A stretch of 64,000 bases of DNA from Flavobacteriaceae bacterium GF1 (GTDB taxonomy: Bacteria; Bacteroidota; Bacteroidia; Flavobacteriales; Flavobacteriaceae): positions 372,001 to 436,000 of the forward strand of contig WNKP01000002.1 in NCBI GenBank assembly GCA_009797885.1, written 5' to 3'. Position 1 is the first letter of the stretch, and each line of letters begins with the position of its first letter. The translations under genes and the position numbers were made by a program. Positions 33,661-42,712 of the stretch are shown piece after piece. Below the pieces are notes generated by a model. It did not search any database. It was not told the origin of the DNA and saw nothing but the letters and a program-made list of their open reading frames with translations.

Positions 33661-35019
33661 TTAAACAGTCATGGAAAACAGACGGGTTTCCGGCTGCTTT
33701 CGGTGTAATTTTAGATCAAATGCCATACTTATATTTCTAATGAATGGTCTTCCTTTTTCCGTCACTTCAATGCTATTGGGACCTATGTGGACCAATCCAT
33801 CCGTCTCCAATTCGCGCAGATTGTCCATAATGTGCCCAAAGTCCAAATGTTGGGTCTGTTCAACGTCCCAAGAGGTGGTAAAGTGGCACATTAAATTTAA
33901 GATATGTTTGCGGATCAATTTGTCCTCTTCATTCAAAATATGTCCGCGATACACAGGAACAATATCGTGTGCTATTAAATGTTGGTATTCTTCAATGCTC
34001 TTCACATTTTGGGCAAAAGCATGCCAGCTGTCGCTTATGCTACTTGCCCCAAGTCCAATCATTAACTGGGTTTTGGAAGGGGTGTATCCCATAAAATTCC
34101 GGTGTAAGGTCCCTTTCTCTATGGCTAGGTAAAGGTCATCCGATTCCACCGCAAAATGATCCATTCCAATTTCCTTGTAGCCTTTGGCCAACAACCATTG
34201 TTTCCCAATTTCATACTGCAGTTTTTTATCCTCCGTATTGGGAAGGTCGCTATCCAGGTATCCGCGCTGTCCGTTTCCCTTTCGCCAGGGAACATGGGCA
34301 TAGCTATAAAAGGCGATACGATCGGGCCTTATTATATTGGTATATTCAATGGTGTTCTTAACATCATCCACGGATTGGAATGGTAGTCCGTAGACCAAAT
34401 CGTGACCAACGGAGGTATAACCAACCTCCCTTGCCATTTCCGTTACGGACTTCACCTTTTCGAAAGGTTGTATCCGATTTATGGCCAACTGTACGTTTTC
34501 GTTATAGTCCTGTACACCAAAGCAAACCCTTCTAAACCCCAGATCATAGAGGGCCTGTAAGTGTGCTTTGGTCGTATTGTTTGGGTGTCCTTCAAAGCTT
34601 AGTTCGGCGTCGGGAGCCCTATCGGCAAACCTAAATATACCATTAATGAGGCGGGTCAGGTTTTCCGGCGAAAAAAAAGTGGGTGTTCCTCCACCAAGAT
34701 GTAGTTCCTTAATCAAAGGTTTTTGCCCAAGAATATCCCGGTAAAGTACCCATTCCTTAAGTAATGTGTTGATATAAGGTGCTTCTACCTCGTGTTTTTT
34801 GGTAATTCGTTTATGACAACCACAAAAAGTGCACATACTTTCACAAAAGGGGAGATGTATATAAACACTTATGCCCTCTTTTCCAGACTCATCAAAACGT
34901 TGCCTTACACTTTCCTTCCATTTTTTACCGGAGAAACAATCCCCATCCCAGTACGGGACAGTTGGATAGCTGGTATAACGCGGGCCGGGAACATTATATT
35001 TGCTCGTTAAATTGCACAT
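33661..35019 (-). CDS. hemN: Oxygen-independent coproporphyrinogen III oxidase
   Basis: 452 residues. Radical-SAM cysteines C59, C63 and C66 in FCESMCTFCGC, GGGTPTFFS, and the HemN-type C-terminal domain with GLGASSISDSW. The N-terminal KYNVPGPRYTSYPT is typical of true HemN, not HemW. It makes protoporphyrinogen without oxygen, needed for haem in cbb3 and cytochromes under low oxygen. A perfect FNR-like site at the common distance lies upstream. Confidence 0.97.
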   Translation of the reverse strand: MCNLTSKYNVPGPRYTSYPTVPYWDGDCFSGKKWKESVRQRFDESGKEGISVYIHLPFCESMCTFCGCHKRITKKHEVEAPYINTLLKEWVLYRDILGQKPLIKELHLGGGTPTFFSPENLTRLINGIFRFADRAPDAELSFEGHPNNTTKAHLQALYDLGFRRVCFGVQDYNENVQLAINRIQPFEKVKSVTEMAREVGYTSVGHDLVYGLPFQSVDDVKNTIEYTNIIRPDRIAFYSYAHVPWRKGNGQRGYLDSDLPNTEDKKLQYEIGKQWLLAKGYKEIGMDHFAVESDDLYLAIEKGTLHRNFMGYTPSKTQLMIGLGASSISDSWHAFAQNVKSIEEYQHLIAHDIVPVYRGHILNEEDKLIRKHILNLMCHFTTSWDVEQTQHLDFGHIMDNLRELETDGLVHIGPNSIEVTEKGRPFIRNISMAFDLKLHRKQPETRLFSMTV

Positions 35020-35037
35020 ACCTGTTCAATATACTTC

Positions 35038-35081
35038 CAAAAGTATCGGCGTTCAACCAAAGAAAATATGATAAATATCAT
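35038..35081 (-). promoter_or_regulatory. FNR-like site plus -7 box, hemN promoter
   Basis: Perfect inverted repeat ATGATAAATATCAT (35068-35081) with perfect minus-strand -7 box TACTTTTG (35038-35045), centre to box end 36.5 bp. Confidence 0.85.
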
Positions 35082-35107
35082 TTTGGCCTATTTTGAAAGC
35101 GTCTGGG

Positions 35108-35151
35108 CTGATAATTGTCATGTTTTCAACGCCGACGGATCGTTAGATTTG
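35108..35151 (+). promoter_or_regulatory. FNR-like site plus -7 box, GCS2-CBS promoter
   Basis: Inverted repeat CTGATAATTGTCAT (35108-35121) with perfect -7 box TAGATTTG (35144-35151), centre to box end 36.5 bp. It is 40 bp from the hemN site, so each divergent gene has its own. Confidence 0.8.
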
Positions 35152-35177
35152 TTAAAAAGAAGCTCCTTATGGGAGAA

Positions 35178-37016
35178 ATGATTAAAAACAATACAAAGGA
35201 CATTGTAGAACGTATGGCCTTTGTACAACATTTAATAGACGATATTAAGGCACTTGAGCTTTTATTGGAAAGAGGGCTTTTTGAAGATGATATCGTTCGT
35301 ATCGGGGCAGAGCAGGAACTCTGTCTCATAGATGGCGACTACAGGCCGTTTGGGGTAAACCTGGAATTGTTGGATACTATCAACGATGCGCATTTTACTA
35401 CTGAATTGGCGAGTTACAATATTGAGATCAACCTGGATCCCTTTGAACTAAAAGGGAATTGTTTTTCACTGGTTGAGGACCAATTGCGTAGATTACTTGA
35501 AAAGGCAGCTAAAAAGGCCAATAAGTTGAACGCTAAACTATTGTTGGCCGGAATTTTGCCCACCATTGGTAAAAAGGAGGTTGGACTGGATCATTTGACC
35601 CCCATACCGCGGTATTTTGCATTGAATGAAATGCTTAAAACCTATAAGGGAGGCGATTTTAATCTCAAAATCCGTGGGGTGGATGAACTGTTCCTAAGAC
35701 ATGATTCCGTGATGTTTGAGGCCTGTAATACAAGCTTCCAATTGCACCTTCAGATACCTTCCCATGATTTTGTACAAAGCTATAACTGGGCCCAGGCCAT
35801 AGCTGGCCCCGTACTTTCGGTCTGCTGCAACTCTCCACTGCTCATGGGCAGGGAGTTATGGAAAGAAACCAGGATAGCTTTGTTCCAACAAAGTCTGGAT
35901 ACCCGAAAAACGGCCTCGGCCCTTCGCAATCAAACGCCAAGGGTTGGCTTTGGGGACCATTGGGAAAAAGGCGATGTGGCGGAAATATTTAAGCAAGATA
36001 TTTCCAAGCACCGTATATTATTGACCAAACCCATTGAGCAGAATTCCCTTGAAAAGTTGAACAGTGGGGAGATACCCAAACTTCCTGCACTTTGTTTGCA
36101 CAATGGAACGGTCTATAGGTGGAACAGGGCCTGCTATGGTGTTGGCAATGGGAAGCCCCATCTTAGGATCGAAAATAGATATATCCCTTCCGGGCCTTCC
36201 GTATTGGATGAGATAGCAAACTTTGCTTTTTGGGTTGGATTGATGAAGGGTCGTCCAAAGACCTTTGATGATATGCCTTCACAAATGGATTTTAAAGCTG
36301 CGAAAACCAATTTTATCAAAGCTGCAAGATCTGGAAAAGAGACTTTGTTTTCCTGGTGCGGTGAATCTTATACCGCCAAGAAATTGGTTTTGAACAAACT
36401 TTTGCCCATCGCTTATAAGGGGCTACATAGATGTGGTGTGGATGATGAGGACGTAGAACGCCTTTTGGGCATAATTGAGGCCAGGACCAAAGGCAGGACG
36501 GGGGAACAGTGGCAAGTGGCCAACCTAAGAAAACTAAAGAAAAAGTTCAAAACGGATAAGTCACTCGTGCTATTGACCAAGAAAATGGTGGAAAATCAGA
36601 CCAATAACCTCCCAATCCATAAGTGGGAAGACATTCATCTGGAAAAGGTTAAACGCACCCCTAGATTGGTCAAGGAATTAATGACCACCCATCTGTTGAA
36701 ACTGAACGAGGATGACTATGTGAGTATGGCAAAGGCCATTATGGAATGGAATGGGATTCATCATATCCCGGTGGAAAATGATCATGGGGAATTGGCAGGG
36801 CTTCTTACCTGGGGGTATTTGGAATCTTTGGAAAAAGAAGTCAATTTTGAGAGTACCGTAGTGTCGGATGTTATGATAAAAGATGTCATTACCATTTCGC
36901 CAGAATCAGAAGTTTCCCTAGCTTTAGCATCCATGGAAACAAATAAAATTGGTTGTCTTCCGGTGGTATTGGACAATACTTTGGTAGGAATTCTCAGTAA
37001 AACGGATTTTTCTTAA
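35178..37016 (+). CDS. GCS2-type carboxylate-amine ligase fused to CBS domains
   Basis: 612 residues from ATG 35178, preceded by GGGAGAA; ATG 35169 is possible, while the open frame before that would precede the predicted transcript start (about 35155). Residues 1-390 are a glutamate-cysteine-ligase type 2 domain (GAEQELCLID, SYNIEINLDP, MFEACNTSFQLHLQI). After a helical linker, residues 480-612 hold two CBS domains (ELMTTHLLKL, VMIKDVITISPESEVSLAL). CBS modules sense adenylates, so ligase activity may follow energy charge. Substrates are unknown; glutathione synthesis is not implied. Confidence 0.88.
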   Translation: MIKNNTKDIVERMAFVQHLIDDIKALELLLERGLFEDDIVRIGAEQELCLIDGDYRPFGVNLELLDTINDAHFTTELASYNIEINLDPFELKGNCFSLVEDQLRRLLEKAAKKANKLNAKLLLAGILPTIGKKEVGLDHLTPIPRYFALNEMLKTYKGGDFNLKIRGVDELFLRHDSVMFEACNTSFQLHLQIPSHDFVQSYNWAQAIAGPVLSVCCNSPLLMGRELWKETRIALFQQSLDTRKTASALRNQTPRVGFGDHWEKGDVAEIFKQDISKHRILLTKPIEQNSLEKLNSGEIPKLPALCLHNGTVYRWNRACYGVGNGKPHLRIENRYIPSGPSVLDEIANFAFWVGLMKGRPKTFDDMPSQMDFKAAKTNFIKAARSGKETLFSWCGESYTAKKLVLNKLLPIAYKGLHRCGVDDEDVERLLGIIEARTKGRTGEQWQVANLRKLKKKFKTDKSLVLLTKKMVENQTNNLPIHKWEDIHLEKVKRTPRLVKELMTTHLLKLNEDDYVSMAKAIMEWNGIHHIPVENDHGELAGLLTWGYLESLEKEVNFESTVVSDVMIKDVITISPESEVSLALASMETNKIGCLPVVLDNTLVGILSKTDFS

Positions 37017-38209
37017 TGCCCCAACCTGTTACAACAATAAATGGGACCTCTAAAGAGGTGCATAGGATTATTGGCCATATTAAAGGAGAAGCTCCAGGTC
37101 CAACGGTAGTATTTTTTGGGGGCATTCATGGAAACGAGCCTGCCGGGGTCAAAGCCTTGCAGAATGTTTTCTCCCAGATGGAAGACGGATCGGGTCATTT
37201 TTCCGGTGAATTTTTTGGTATTGCCGGTAATTTGTCGGCACTGCCGATAGATGCCCGTTTTATTGACGAAGACTTGAACAGGATATGGTTTCCCCATAGA
37301 ATGGAAAGTCTATCCTCCCCAAAGCCTTCCAGAAGTATTGAAGAGAAAGAGATGCTGTCTTTGCATACCTTGATCAATCAGATTTTGGAAACCGCTTCCC
37401 CACCATTTTACTTCATTGATTTACATACTACTTCCGGTGAAACGGAACCTTTTATTGTCATGAATGATAGCCTGTTGAACCGAAGATTTACCAGAAACTT
37501 TCCCCTGCCCAGTATTCTTGGTATTGAAGAGTACTTAACAGGGGCCTTACTGAGTTATATCAACGATTTGGGTTATGTGGCCTTTGGTTTTGAAAGTGGA
37601 CAACATGAAGATATCAAAGCCATCGTAAACGCGGAAAACTTTATTTGGTATACCTTGGGGCTCACCGGGTATTGCTCCATGCGTAAGCAAGAGCTCAAAA
37701 CCTTGCGGATGAAGCTGAATAAATCCAGGACCCCAAAACGTTTTTTTGAAATCTACTACCAGTATCTAATTAAAGAGGGCGAGGAATTTGAAATGCTCCC
37801 CGGTTTTATCAATTTTCAAACCGTACCCAAGGGCACTACAATTTCCATAGCCCAAGGCACTTCAATAACCACGGAGAAAAGTAGGCAATTGTTCATGCCA
37901 CTGTACCAAGATAAGGGTTACGAAGGTTTTTACTTTATTCGGAGCATCCCGTACTTTTTCCTGTGGTTGTCAAAATATCTTAGAAAGTTAAGGTTTGATG
38001 ATTTTTTGGCCTTATTGCCAGGGGTGAAATGGGCGTCTGCCAAAAAAGATGCGCTTTATGTAGACAAACGGATTGCCCGATTTTTTGCAAAGTCTTTTTT
38101 CCATTTATTGGGATACAGGACCCGGGAGATGGATAAAACCCATCTGGTCTTAAAAAATAGGGAACGCAATTCCAAGGCCACGGACTATCAAAAAGCGCCA
38201 TGGCAATAA
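37016..38209 (+). CDS. AstE/AspA-like zinc amidohydrolase
   Basis: 397 residues, start codon overlapping the ligase stop as TAATG. Zinc-site residues H38 and E41 are in FGGIHGNEPAG, then DEDLNR and DLHTTSGETEPF; this is the succinylglutamate desuccinylase/aspartoacylase fold. The C-terminal 180 residues are family-atypical. The enzyme should split an amide bond next to a carboxylate. Coupling to a ligase that makes such amides suggests a shared, unidentified acyl-amino acid or peptide. Confidence 0.85.
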   Translation: MPQPVTTINGTSKEVHRIIGHIKGEAPGPTVVFFGGIHGNEPAGVKALQNVFSQMEDGSGHFSGEFFGIAGNLSALPIDARFIDEDLNRIWFPHRMESLSSPKPSRSIEEKEMLSLHTLINQILETASPPFYFIDLHTTSGETEPFIVMNDSLLNRRFTRNFPLPSILGIEEYLTGALLSYINDLGYVAFGFESGQHEDIKAIVNAENFIWYTLGLTGYCSMRKQELKTLRMKLNKSRTPKRFFEIYYQYLIKEGEEFEMLPGFINFQTVPKGTTISIAQGTSITTEKSRQLFMPLYQDKGYEGFYFIRSIPYFFLWLSKYLRKLRFDDFLALLPGVKWASAKKDALYVDKRIARFFAKSFFHLLGYRTREMDKTHLVLKNRERNSKATDYQKAPWQ

Positions 38210-38213
38210 AAAA

Positions 38214-38241
38214 GCCCCGAAGCTTTTAAAGACTCCGGGGC
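38214..38241. terminator. Bidirectional terminator between astE-like gene and tonB
   Basis: GCCCCGAAGCTTTT-AAAGACTCCGGGGC, mostly complementary arms between convergent genes, preceded by an A run (38205-38213) that gives a T run on the minus strand. Confidence 0.75.
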
Positions 38242-38266
38242 CAAAATGAATGTTATGGAAACCCAG

Positions 38267-38989
38267 CTATTGCATCATAAAATTAATAGGGATACTATAG
38301 CCAACTTTTGCTGGACGGCCACGCTGCATTCCCGGCTTCATCTGTGGAAGTGAAGCTATAATTCGAACAGCTTCCTCTTCCAAAAGGCGGTCTGGTCCAC
38401 GTTTTCTAATGCCGGAAACTTTACCGGTACCATCAATTTCGAACTGTACGAAGACCCTTCCACTTATGCCCATTTCCAAGGCAGTTTTCGGATAATTAAA
38501 ATTCTTTTGAATATGTTCCTGGATTTTTCGGTTAAAGCAAGCTTTACGTTCCGCTTCACTGCCCAGGTTTTCACAGCCTGGAAATACGGGAACGTTTTCA
38601 ATAACCGCAAATGGAACCAAAATCTCTTCCTCTTCCTCTCCAACATCGACATCATCAACACTTACAACTTCCTCAACAAACGTATCCTGGCTACTTTCGG
38701 TACTTTCAATGATGGTCTCTTCCACTTCTTCCATATCCTCTACAACTTCTATCACATCAGGAGTTGTTGGTGGCGGTGGAGGTGGAGGTGTCTTTATGAG
38801 TTCAGTGATGGGCACTTCTTCATCCATTTCATCCATTACATTCAATACATTGACGAATTCTTCATCGGAGACATAGGTTTTGTGCTCCAACATTCGCCAA
38901 GTGGCAAACAATACTATAGTCAGCCCAATTACAAAATATAGGCCACTATTTCGATTTAGATCGGCTTTTGGGTTTTTCTTGACTTCCAT
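38267..38989 (-). CDS. tonB: TonB energy-transducer protein
   Basis: 240 residues from ATG 38989 (MEVKKNPKADLNRNSGLYF), a start typical of Flavobacteriia TonB; the ATG at 39001 is only about 8 bp from the predicted transcript start. One N-terminal helix, Pro-rich stretch KTPPPPPPPTTPD, long acidic region, and C-terminal TonB domain (YPKTALEMGISGRVFVQFEID). It couples inner-membrane energy to TonB receptors, presumably including the copper receptor. An FNR-like promoter suggests a TonB dedicated to low-oxygen conditions. Confidence 0.95.
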   Translation of the reverse strand: MEVKKNPKADLNRNSGLYFVIGLTIVLFATWRMLEHKTYVSDEEFVNVLNVMDEMDEEVPITELIKTPPPPPPPTTPDVIEVVEDMEEVEETIIESTESSQDTFVEEVVSVDDVDVGEEEEEILVPFAVIENVPVFPGCENLGSEAERKACFNRKIQEHIQKNFNYPKTALEMGISGRVFVQFEIDGTGKVSGIRKRGPDRLLEEEAVRIIASLPQMKPGMQRGRPAKVGYSIPINFMMQ

Positions 38990-39012
38990 GACATTTAACA
39001 TTTATTTGTTGA

Positions 39013-39056
39013 TAAAAGTAGAATTCATATGCCGGAAAAAACATGATATTTATCAA
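39013..39056 (-). promoter_or_regulatory. FNR-like site plus -7 box, tonB promoter
   Basis: Inverted repeat ATGATATTTATCAA (39043-39056) with minus-strand -7 box TACTTTTA (39013-39020), centre to box end 36.5 bp. Confidence 0.75.
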
Positions 39057-39075
39057 GTTTCCAATTTTATGACCA

Positions 39076-39813
39076 CTATTTTGAGGAATCAGCAAAATCT
39101 GACTGGGTGAGATCCTCCGGATTTCTTTTAAAGAATAGGGTTTTTAAATGAATGGCTACCCTTAGTCTATCAAAGTTTTTTTTGCCTACATGGGTTTTAA
39201 AATATCCGAACTCCATGGAAACATCCTTACCCAGTTTTCTCCCAATACCCACAAAAAATCGGTTTTGGTCAATATAGAGTTCATCAAAATTGAAAAACGG
39301 TTCGTCCGTACACTTAATATAATAGGTAGTACCAAGTCTTTGTTTAAAACCAAGTCTATAGCGTAACCTGGTGTTGAAGATGTTTTTGGTGGGTTTGTCG
39401 ATCCACCGGTGTTCCATCCGCAACCTATGTTGTAGTGTTCCCGTTTTTATCGTGGCTTGTTCATAGACCCAGACCTGGGTGGTCAAGGTTTCGAATTCAT
39501 GATGGTACAAAGGTTGTGAGTCGACGTAGGCAGTACCCAGGGTTAATTTTAAGGTAGGGCTTGTTTTATACGTCAATCCCGTCCTGACAAACCCGAATTC
39601 CGTTTGTTCGGCCCAATTCTCATAGCATAAAATGGCCACTACTGGTACACTCCATTTTTCGGATAGTTGGTTGTCCATGGAGAACACCATCCAGCTACCA
39701 ATATCGGTCTTGGTGTTTTCTTGACCGTGGATACCCACGATTGATAAAAGGAAAAAGGTTTGGAGTAAAAGACTTCGCAGTCTGTTTGGGGGTTTCACTG
39801 ATGGATTTCCCAT
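39076..39813 (-). CDS. DUF2490-type outer membrane beta-barrel protein
   Basis: 245 residues with signal peptide (about 1-30, ending VGIHGQ) and a string of alternating beta strands (WMVFSMDNQLSEKWSVPVV, TGLTYKTSPTLKLTLGTAYV, LQHRLRMEHRW, FNTRLRYRLGFKQRL). This is the DUF2490 family, small outer-membrane barrels of unknown role. It ends within the tonB promoter region. An FNR-like repeat at 39866-39879 lies upstream, but the -7 box is not convincing. Confidence 0.85.
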   Translation of the reverse strand: MGNPSVKPPNRLRSLLLQTFFLLSIVGIHGQENTKTDIGSWMVFSMDNQLSEKWSVPVVAILCYENWAEQTEFGFVRTGLTYKTSPTLKLTLGTAYVDSQPLYHHEFETLTTQVWVYEQATIKTGTLQHRLRMEHRWIDKPTKNIFNTRLRYRLGFKQRLGTTYYIKCTDEPFFNFDELYIDQNRFFVGIGRKLGKDVSMEFGYFKTHVGKKNFDRLRVAIHLKTLFFKRNPEDLTQSDFADSSK

Positions 39814-39865
39814 GCTATGTTGTTAAAAAACGGGTGCAAGTTCCCCCTCATATTTTTTGCAAATA

Positions 39866-39879
39866 ATGACATCTATCAT
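39866..39879 (-). promoter_or_regulatory. FNR-like repeat before the DUF2490 gene
   Basis: ATGACATCTATCAT, a good inverted repeat 53 bp upstream of the ATG, but the sequence at the standard distance (GAACTTGC or GGAACTTG) is a poor -7 box. The site may still act. Confidence 0.45.
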
Positions 39880-39922
39880 GTGGTGTTATGAAAACTTTAA
39901 AATGAAATGAAAAACAGGAAAC

Positions 39923-39966
39923 CTGATATCCATCATGTTTTAGGATTGGGATGGATTATACTTTTG
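39923..39966 (+). promoter_or_regulatory. FNR-like site plus -7 box, usp-SLC13 promoter
   Basis: Inverted repeat CTGATATCCATCAT (39923-39936) with perfect -7 box TACTTTTG (39959-39966), centre to box end 36.5 bp. Confidence 0.8.
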
Positions 39967-40003
39967 GCTTTGGAATTGATCCAGTAATAGAAATTTCATA
40001 GGT

Positions 40004-40795
40004 ATGAGCAGTATTAAAAAAATTTTGGTTCCCTTTGATTTTACGGAACCGGCTATAGCAGCATTGGACTACACCCTGAGTTTTGTGGGGTATGATAATC
40101 CCATACAGATTACGGCACTTTACGTTAGCACTACTGAAGTTAGCGATAGGGAGCGCAAAGAAGTCATGGAAAACTTTGCCAGGGAAGTATCCAACTTAAA
40201 TAAGAGGACACATTGGCATCCGGAATTGTTGATTTCCCAAGGGGATTTGGAAGAGACCATTTTAAGGTCAAGGAGGGCCCAAAAGGCAGATTTGATCATT
40301 ATGGGCACTTTGGGCGATTCCAGTGTGGGGGAACCGCTGACGAATACGTCACAATTGGTGCTGGACGCCGATTGCCCCGTTATATCCGTTCCATTTGGTA
40401 CCCAAATCCAAAAACCCCAGGCAATTGCCCTGGTATTGGGCAAGGAAGAAATAGAGGAACCCAAGGTTTTGGGATTACTATTGGATGTTGCCCGTTCCTT
40501 TAATGCCAAAGTACACGTATTGACCATTTATAAGGAGTCCATCTATGAAGAAAAGGTAATTGTTGAGACCAATGAAAGAACCTTGGAGTACTATTTGGAA
40601 CATTTTTACGCCGAACACACTTTTGAAAAAAATGAAGATATAGAAAAAGGGATATTGGATTACATCGAAGAAAAAAACATTGACCTTTTGGCCATTTTGC
40701 CCAGAAACCATGCGCAAAAGACAAAACCTTCAGAAGGTCGTTTAACAAAATTACTGACCCTACATTCCAGTGTCCCTGTACTGACATTGGATTAA
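40004..40795 (+). CDS. Universal stress protein
   Basis: 263 residues. Domain 1 starts MSSIKKILVPFDFTEPAIAALDY and has GTLGDSSVGEPLTNTSQ in place of the G-x2-G-x9-G motif, a degenerate version. Domain 2 is shorter and ends SSVPVLTLD. It has the FNR-like promoter and is followed 18 bp later by the SLC13-type transporter. Three usp transcription units under the same site imply different low-oxygen roles. Confidence 0.9.
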   Translation: MSSIKKILVPFDFTEPAIAALDYTLSFVGYDNPIQITALYVSTTEVSDRERKEVMENFAREVSNLNKRTHWHPELLISQGDLEETILRSRRAQKADLIIMGTLGDSSVGEPLTNTSQLVLDADCPVISVPFGTQIQKPQAIALVLGKEEIEEPKVLGLLLDVARSFNAKVHVLTIYKESIYEEKVIVETNERTLEYYLEHFYAEHTFEKNEDIEKGILDYIEEKNIDLLAILPRNHAQKTKPSEGRLTKLLTLHSSVPVLTLD

Positions 40796-40813
40796 TACGA
40801 TGAAAGATTCCAA

Positions 40814-42652
40814 ATGATTACACTTTTAATCATTCTTACCATAACGATCCTCCTCTTTATTTGGGGAAAGTTCCCACCAGATGTTGTAGCGTTAATTTCA
40901 ATGATTACGCTCTTTCTCACGGGTATTTTGACCGCCGAGGAGGCGTTGAGTGGATTTAGCAATGCTACCGTAATTATGATTGCGGCCCTGTTTATTATTG
41001 GAGAAGGGCTTTCCAGAACAGGTTGGACGGCGATTGCCGGACAGCGCTTTGTGAGTTGGGCAAAAAAGAGTGTGCCTAAATTATTGGTTATTGTGACTTT
41101 AGGGGCAAGCGTGCTCTCAGGTTTTGTGAGTAACACAGGCACGGTGGCAGCTTTGCTTCCTGTTACCGTTTCCGCAGCATGGAATGCTGGGACCTTGCCC
41201 TCAAAGTTATTGATGCCCGTAGCGTTTGGTTCCAATACCGGTGGTTTATTGACCTTGACCGGGACCCCACCAAATATCATTGCTAGCAACACCCTTATCG
41301 AAAACAACCTGGAAGGATTTAGTTTTTTTGAGTTCTCCTTGATTGGCCTCCCTTTGTTACTTATTACCATTCTTTATTTCAGATATGTGGGCTACCGCTT
41401 AATGCCTTCCAATACCACAAAGGAAAAACCGGTGGATATAGATGTGGAAATGCATAAGTGGATTGAAAATTATAGTGTTGGCGATAACCTGTATCGATTG
41501 CGGATTCGTTCAATGTCCCCCCTTATCAATACCAAAATTGAGGACTGGGATTTTGAAGGAAAACACAATGTTTCCGTTATGAGGCTAAAAAGGAGGCACC
41601 CGAGTCCCTTGAAGCAAAAGGTTCCCCAATTTGTGGAATTGCCCGATCCAGATACCGAAATGCGGTACCATGATATCATTACCGTTAAGGGCGAGGCAGA
41701 GGATGTGGACAGATTGGTGCTTAAATTCTCCCTTGGTGTAATTCCTACGCCCGTAGAAATGGATACCTTAAAAAATGAGCTGATCAATCAGGAGGTGGGG
41801 ATGGCAGAGATGTTCATCTCACCAAACTCAATTTTTGTGGGTCGCGTAATCAATCTTGGGCATTACCTAAAACAAACGGGGGTACAACTATTGGCCGCCT
41901 CAAGGGACAATCGTCCTTTAACGGGGAAAATTAAAATGGAAGCGGGTGATGCTTTCGTTATCAGGGGGACATGGGAAAATATTGAAACCTTGAAATCCCT
42001 TTATGAAAACGTGGTTATCTCGGGTAGACCTGAGTCCATGGCAAAGAATGTGGCACAGTTGACCACTAGAAGTTATATCGCTATGGGCACCCTGATCTTA
42101 TTGATCGCACTTTTGGTCTTTAAGGTGCTCCCCGGTTCAATGGCAGCCTTGATATGTGCGGGGATCATGATGTTGACCCGTTGTGTGCCGATTACCAAGG
42201 CTTACAAAGGAATCAGTTGGACCAGTGTGGTGATGATCGCTGCCATGATACCAATGGGCTTGGCCCTCCAAAAGACGGGGGTTGCCCAAATGGCAGCGGA
42301 AGGATTGGTGGAGGTGTTGGGAAGTGTTCATCCCACGGCATTGTTGGCCGGTATTTTTCTATTGACCACAGCTTTTAGCCAAACGATAAACAATTCAGCT
42401 ACAGCGGTCCTTATGGCCCCTATAGCGCTAATTGCAGCGAATTCCTTGGGAGTCTCTCCCAAACCCTATTTAATAACAGTGGCGGTAAGTGCTTCAACAG
42501 CATTTCTGACCCCTGTAGGAACGACAACCAACGCCATGGTATTATCCGCTGGCGGATATTCTTTTATGGACTACGTAAGGGTCGGTGGGCCGTTACTGTT
42601 GCTCTTTTTTATAACTACGGTATTGGTCGTGCCGTTGGTTTGGAATTTTTGA
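40814..42652 (+). CDS. SLC13/ArsB-NhaD-type permease with two RCK_C domains
   Basis: 612 residues. About eleven membrane helices split by a cytoplasmic insert (about 200-400) holding two TrkA_C (RCK_C) domains. Membrane motifs include SNTGTVAALLPV, NTGGLLTLTGTPPN and INNSATAVLMAPIAL, as in SLC13-type sodium/dicarboxylate and sulfate carriers. RCK_C domains often gate by small ligands. The substrate is probably a dicarboxylate, given PEPCK downstream, but sulfate or phosphate is possible. Confidence 0.9.
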   Translation: MITLLIILTITILLFIWGKFPPDVVALISMITLFLTGILTAEEALSGFSNATVIMIAALFIIGEGLSRTGWTAIAGQRFVSWAKKSVPKLLVIVTLGASVLSGFVSNTGTVAALLPVTVSAAWNAGTLPSKLLMPVAFGSNTGGLLTLTGTPPNIIASNTLIENNLEGFSFFEFSLIGLPLLLITILYFRYVGYRLMPSNTTKEKPVDIDVEMHKWIENYSVGDNLYRLRIRSMSPLINTKIEDWDFEGKHNVSVMRLKRRHPSPLKQKVPQFVELPDPDTEMRYHDIITVKGEAEDVDRLVLKFSLGVIPTPVEMDTLKNELINQEVGMAEMFISPNSIFVGRVINLGHYLKQTGVQLLAASRDNRPLTGKIKMEAGDAFVIRGTWENIETLKSLYENVVISGRPESMAKNVAQLTTRSYIAMGTLILLIALLVFKVLPGSMAALICAGIMMLTRCVPITKAYKGISWTSVVMIAAMIPMGLALQKTGVAQMAAEGLVEVLGSVHPTALLAGIFLLTTAFSQTINNSATAVLMAPIALIAANSLGVSPKPYLITVAVSASTAFLTPVGTTTNAMVLSAGGYSFMDYVRVGGPLLLLFFITTVLVVPLVWNF

Positions 42653-42712
42653 ACATGACCTTTAAAAATATTTTGAAAGAAAAATTTAATTCATTTAACC
42701 AAATATAGAACT

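Noticed and set aside
35115-35177. Longer N terminus for the GCS2-CBS protein
   Set aside because: It would begin before the predicted transcript start and overlap the FNR-like site, so the ATG at 35178 is preferred.
39866-39879. Eleventh FNR-like site counted with the regulon
   Set aside because: The repeat is good but the -7 box is poor at the required distance in either direction, so it is listed separately and not counted.
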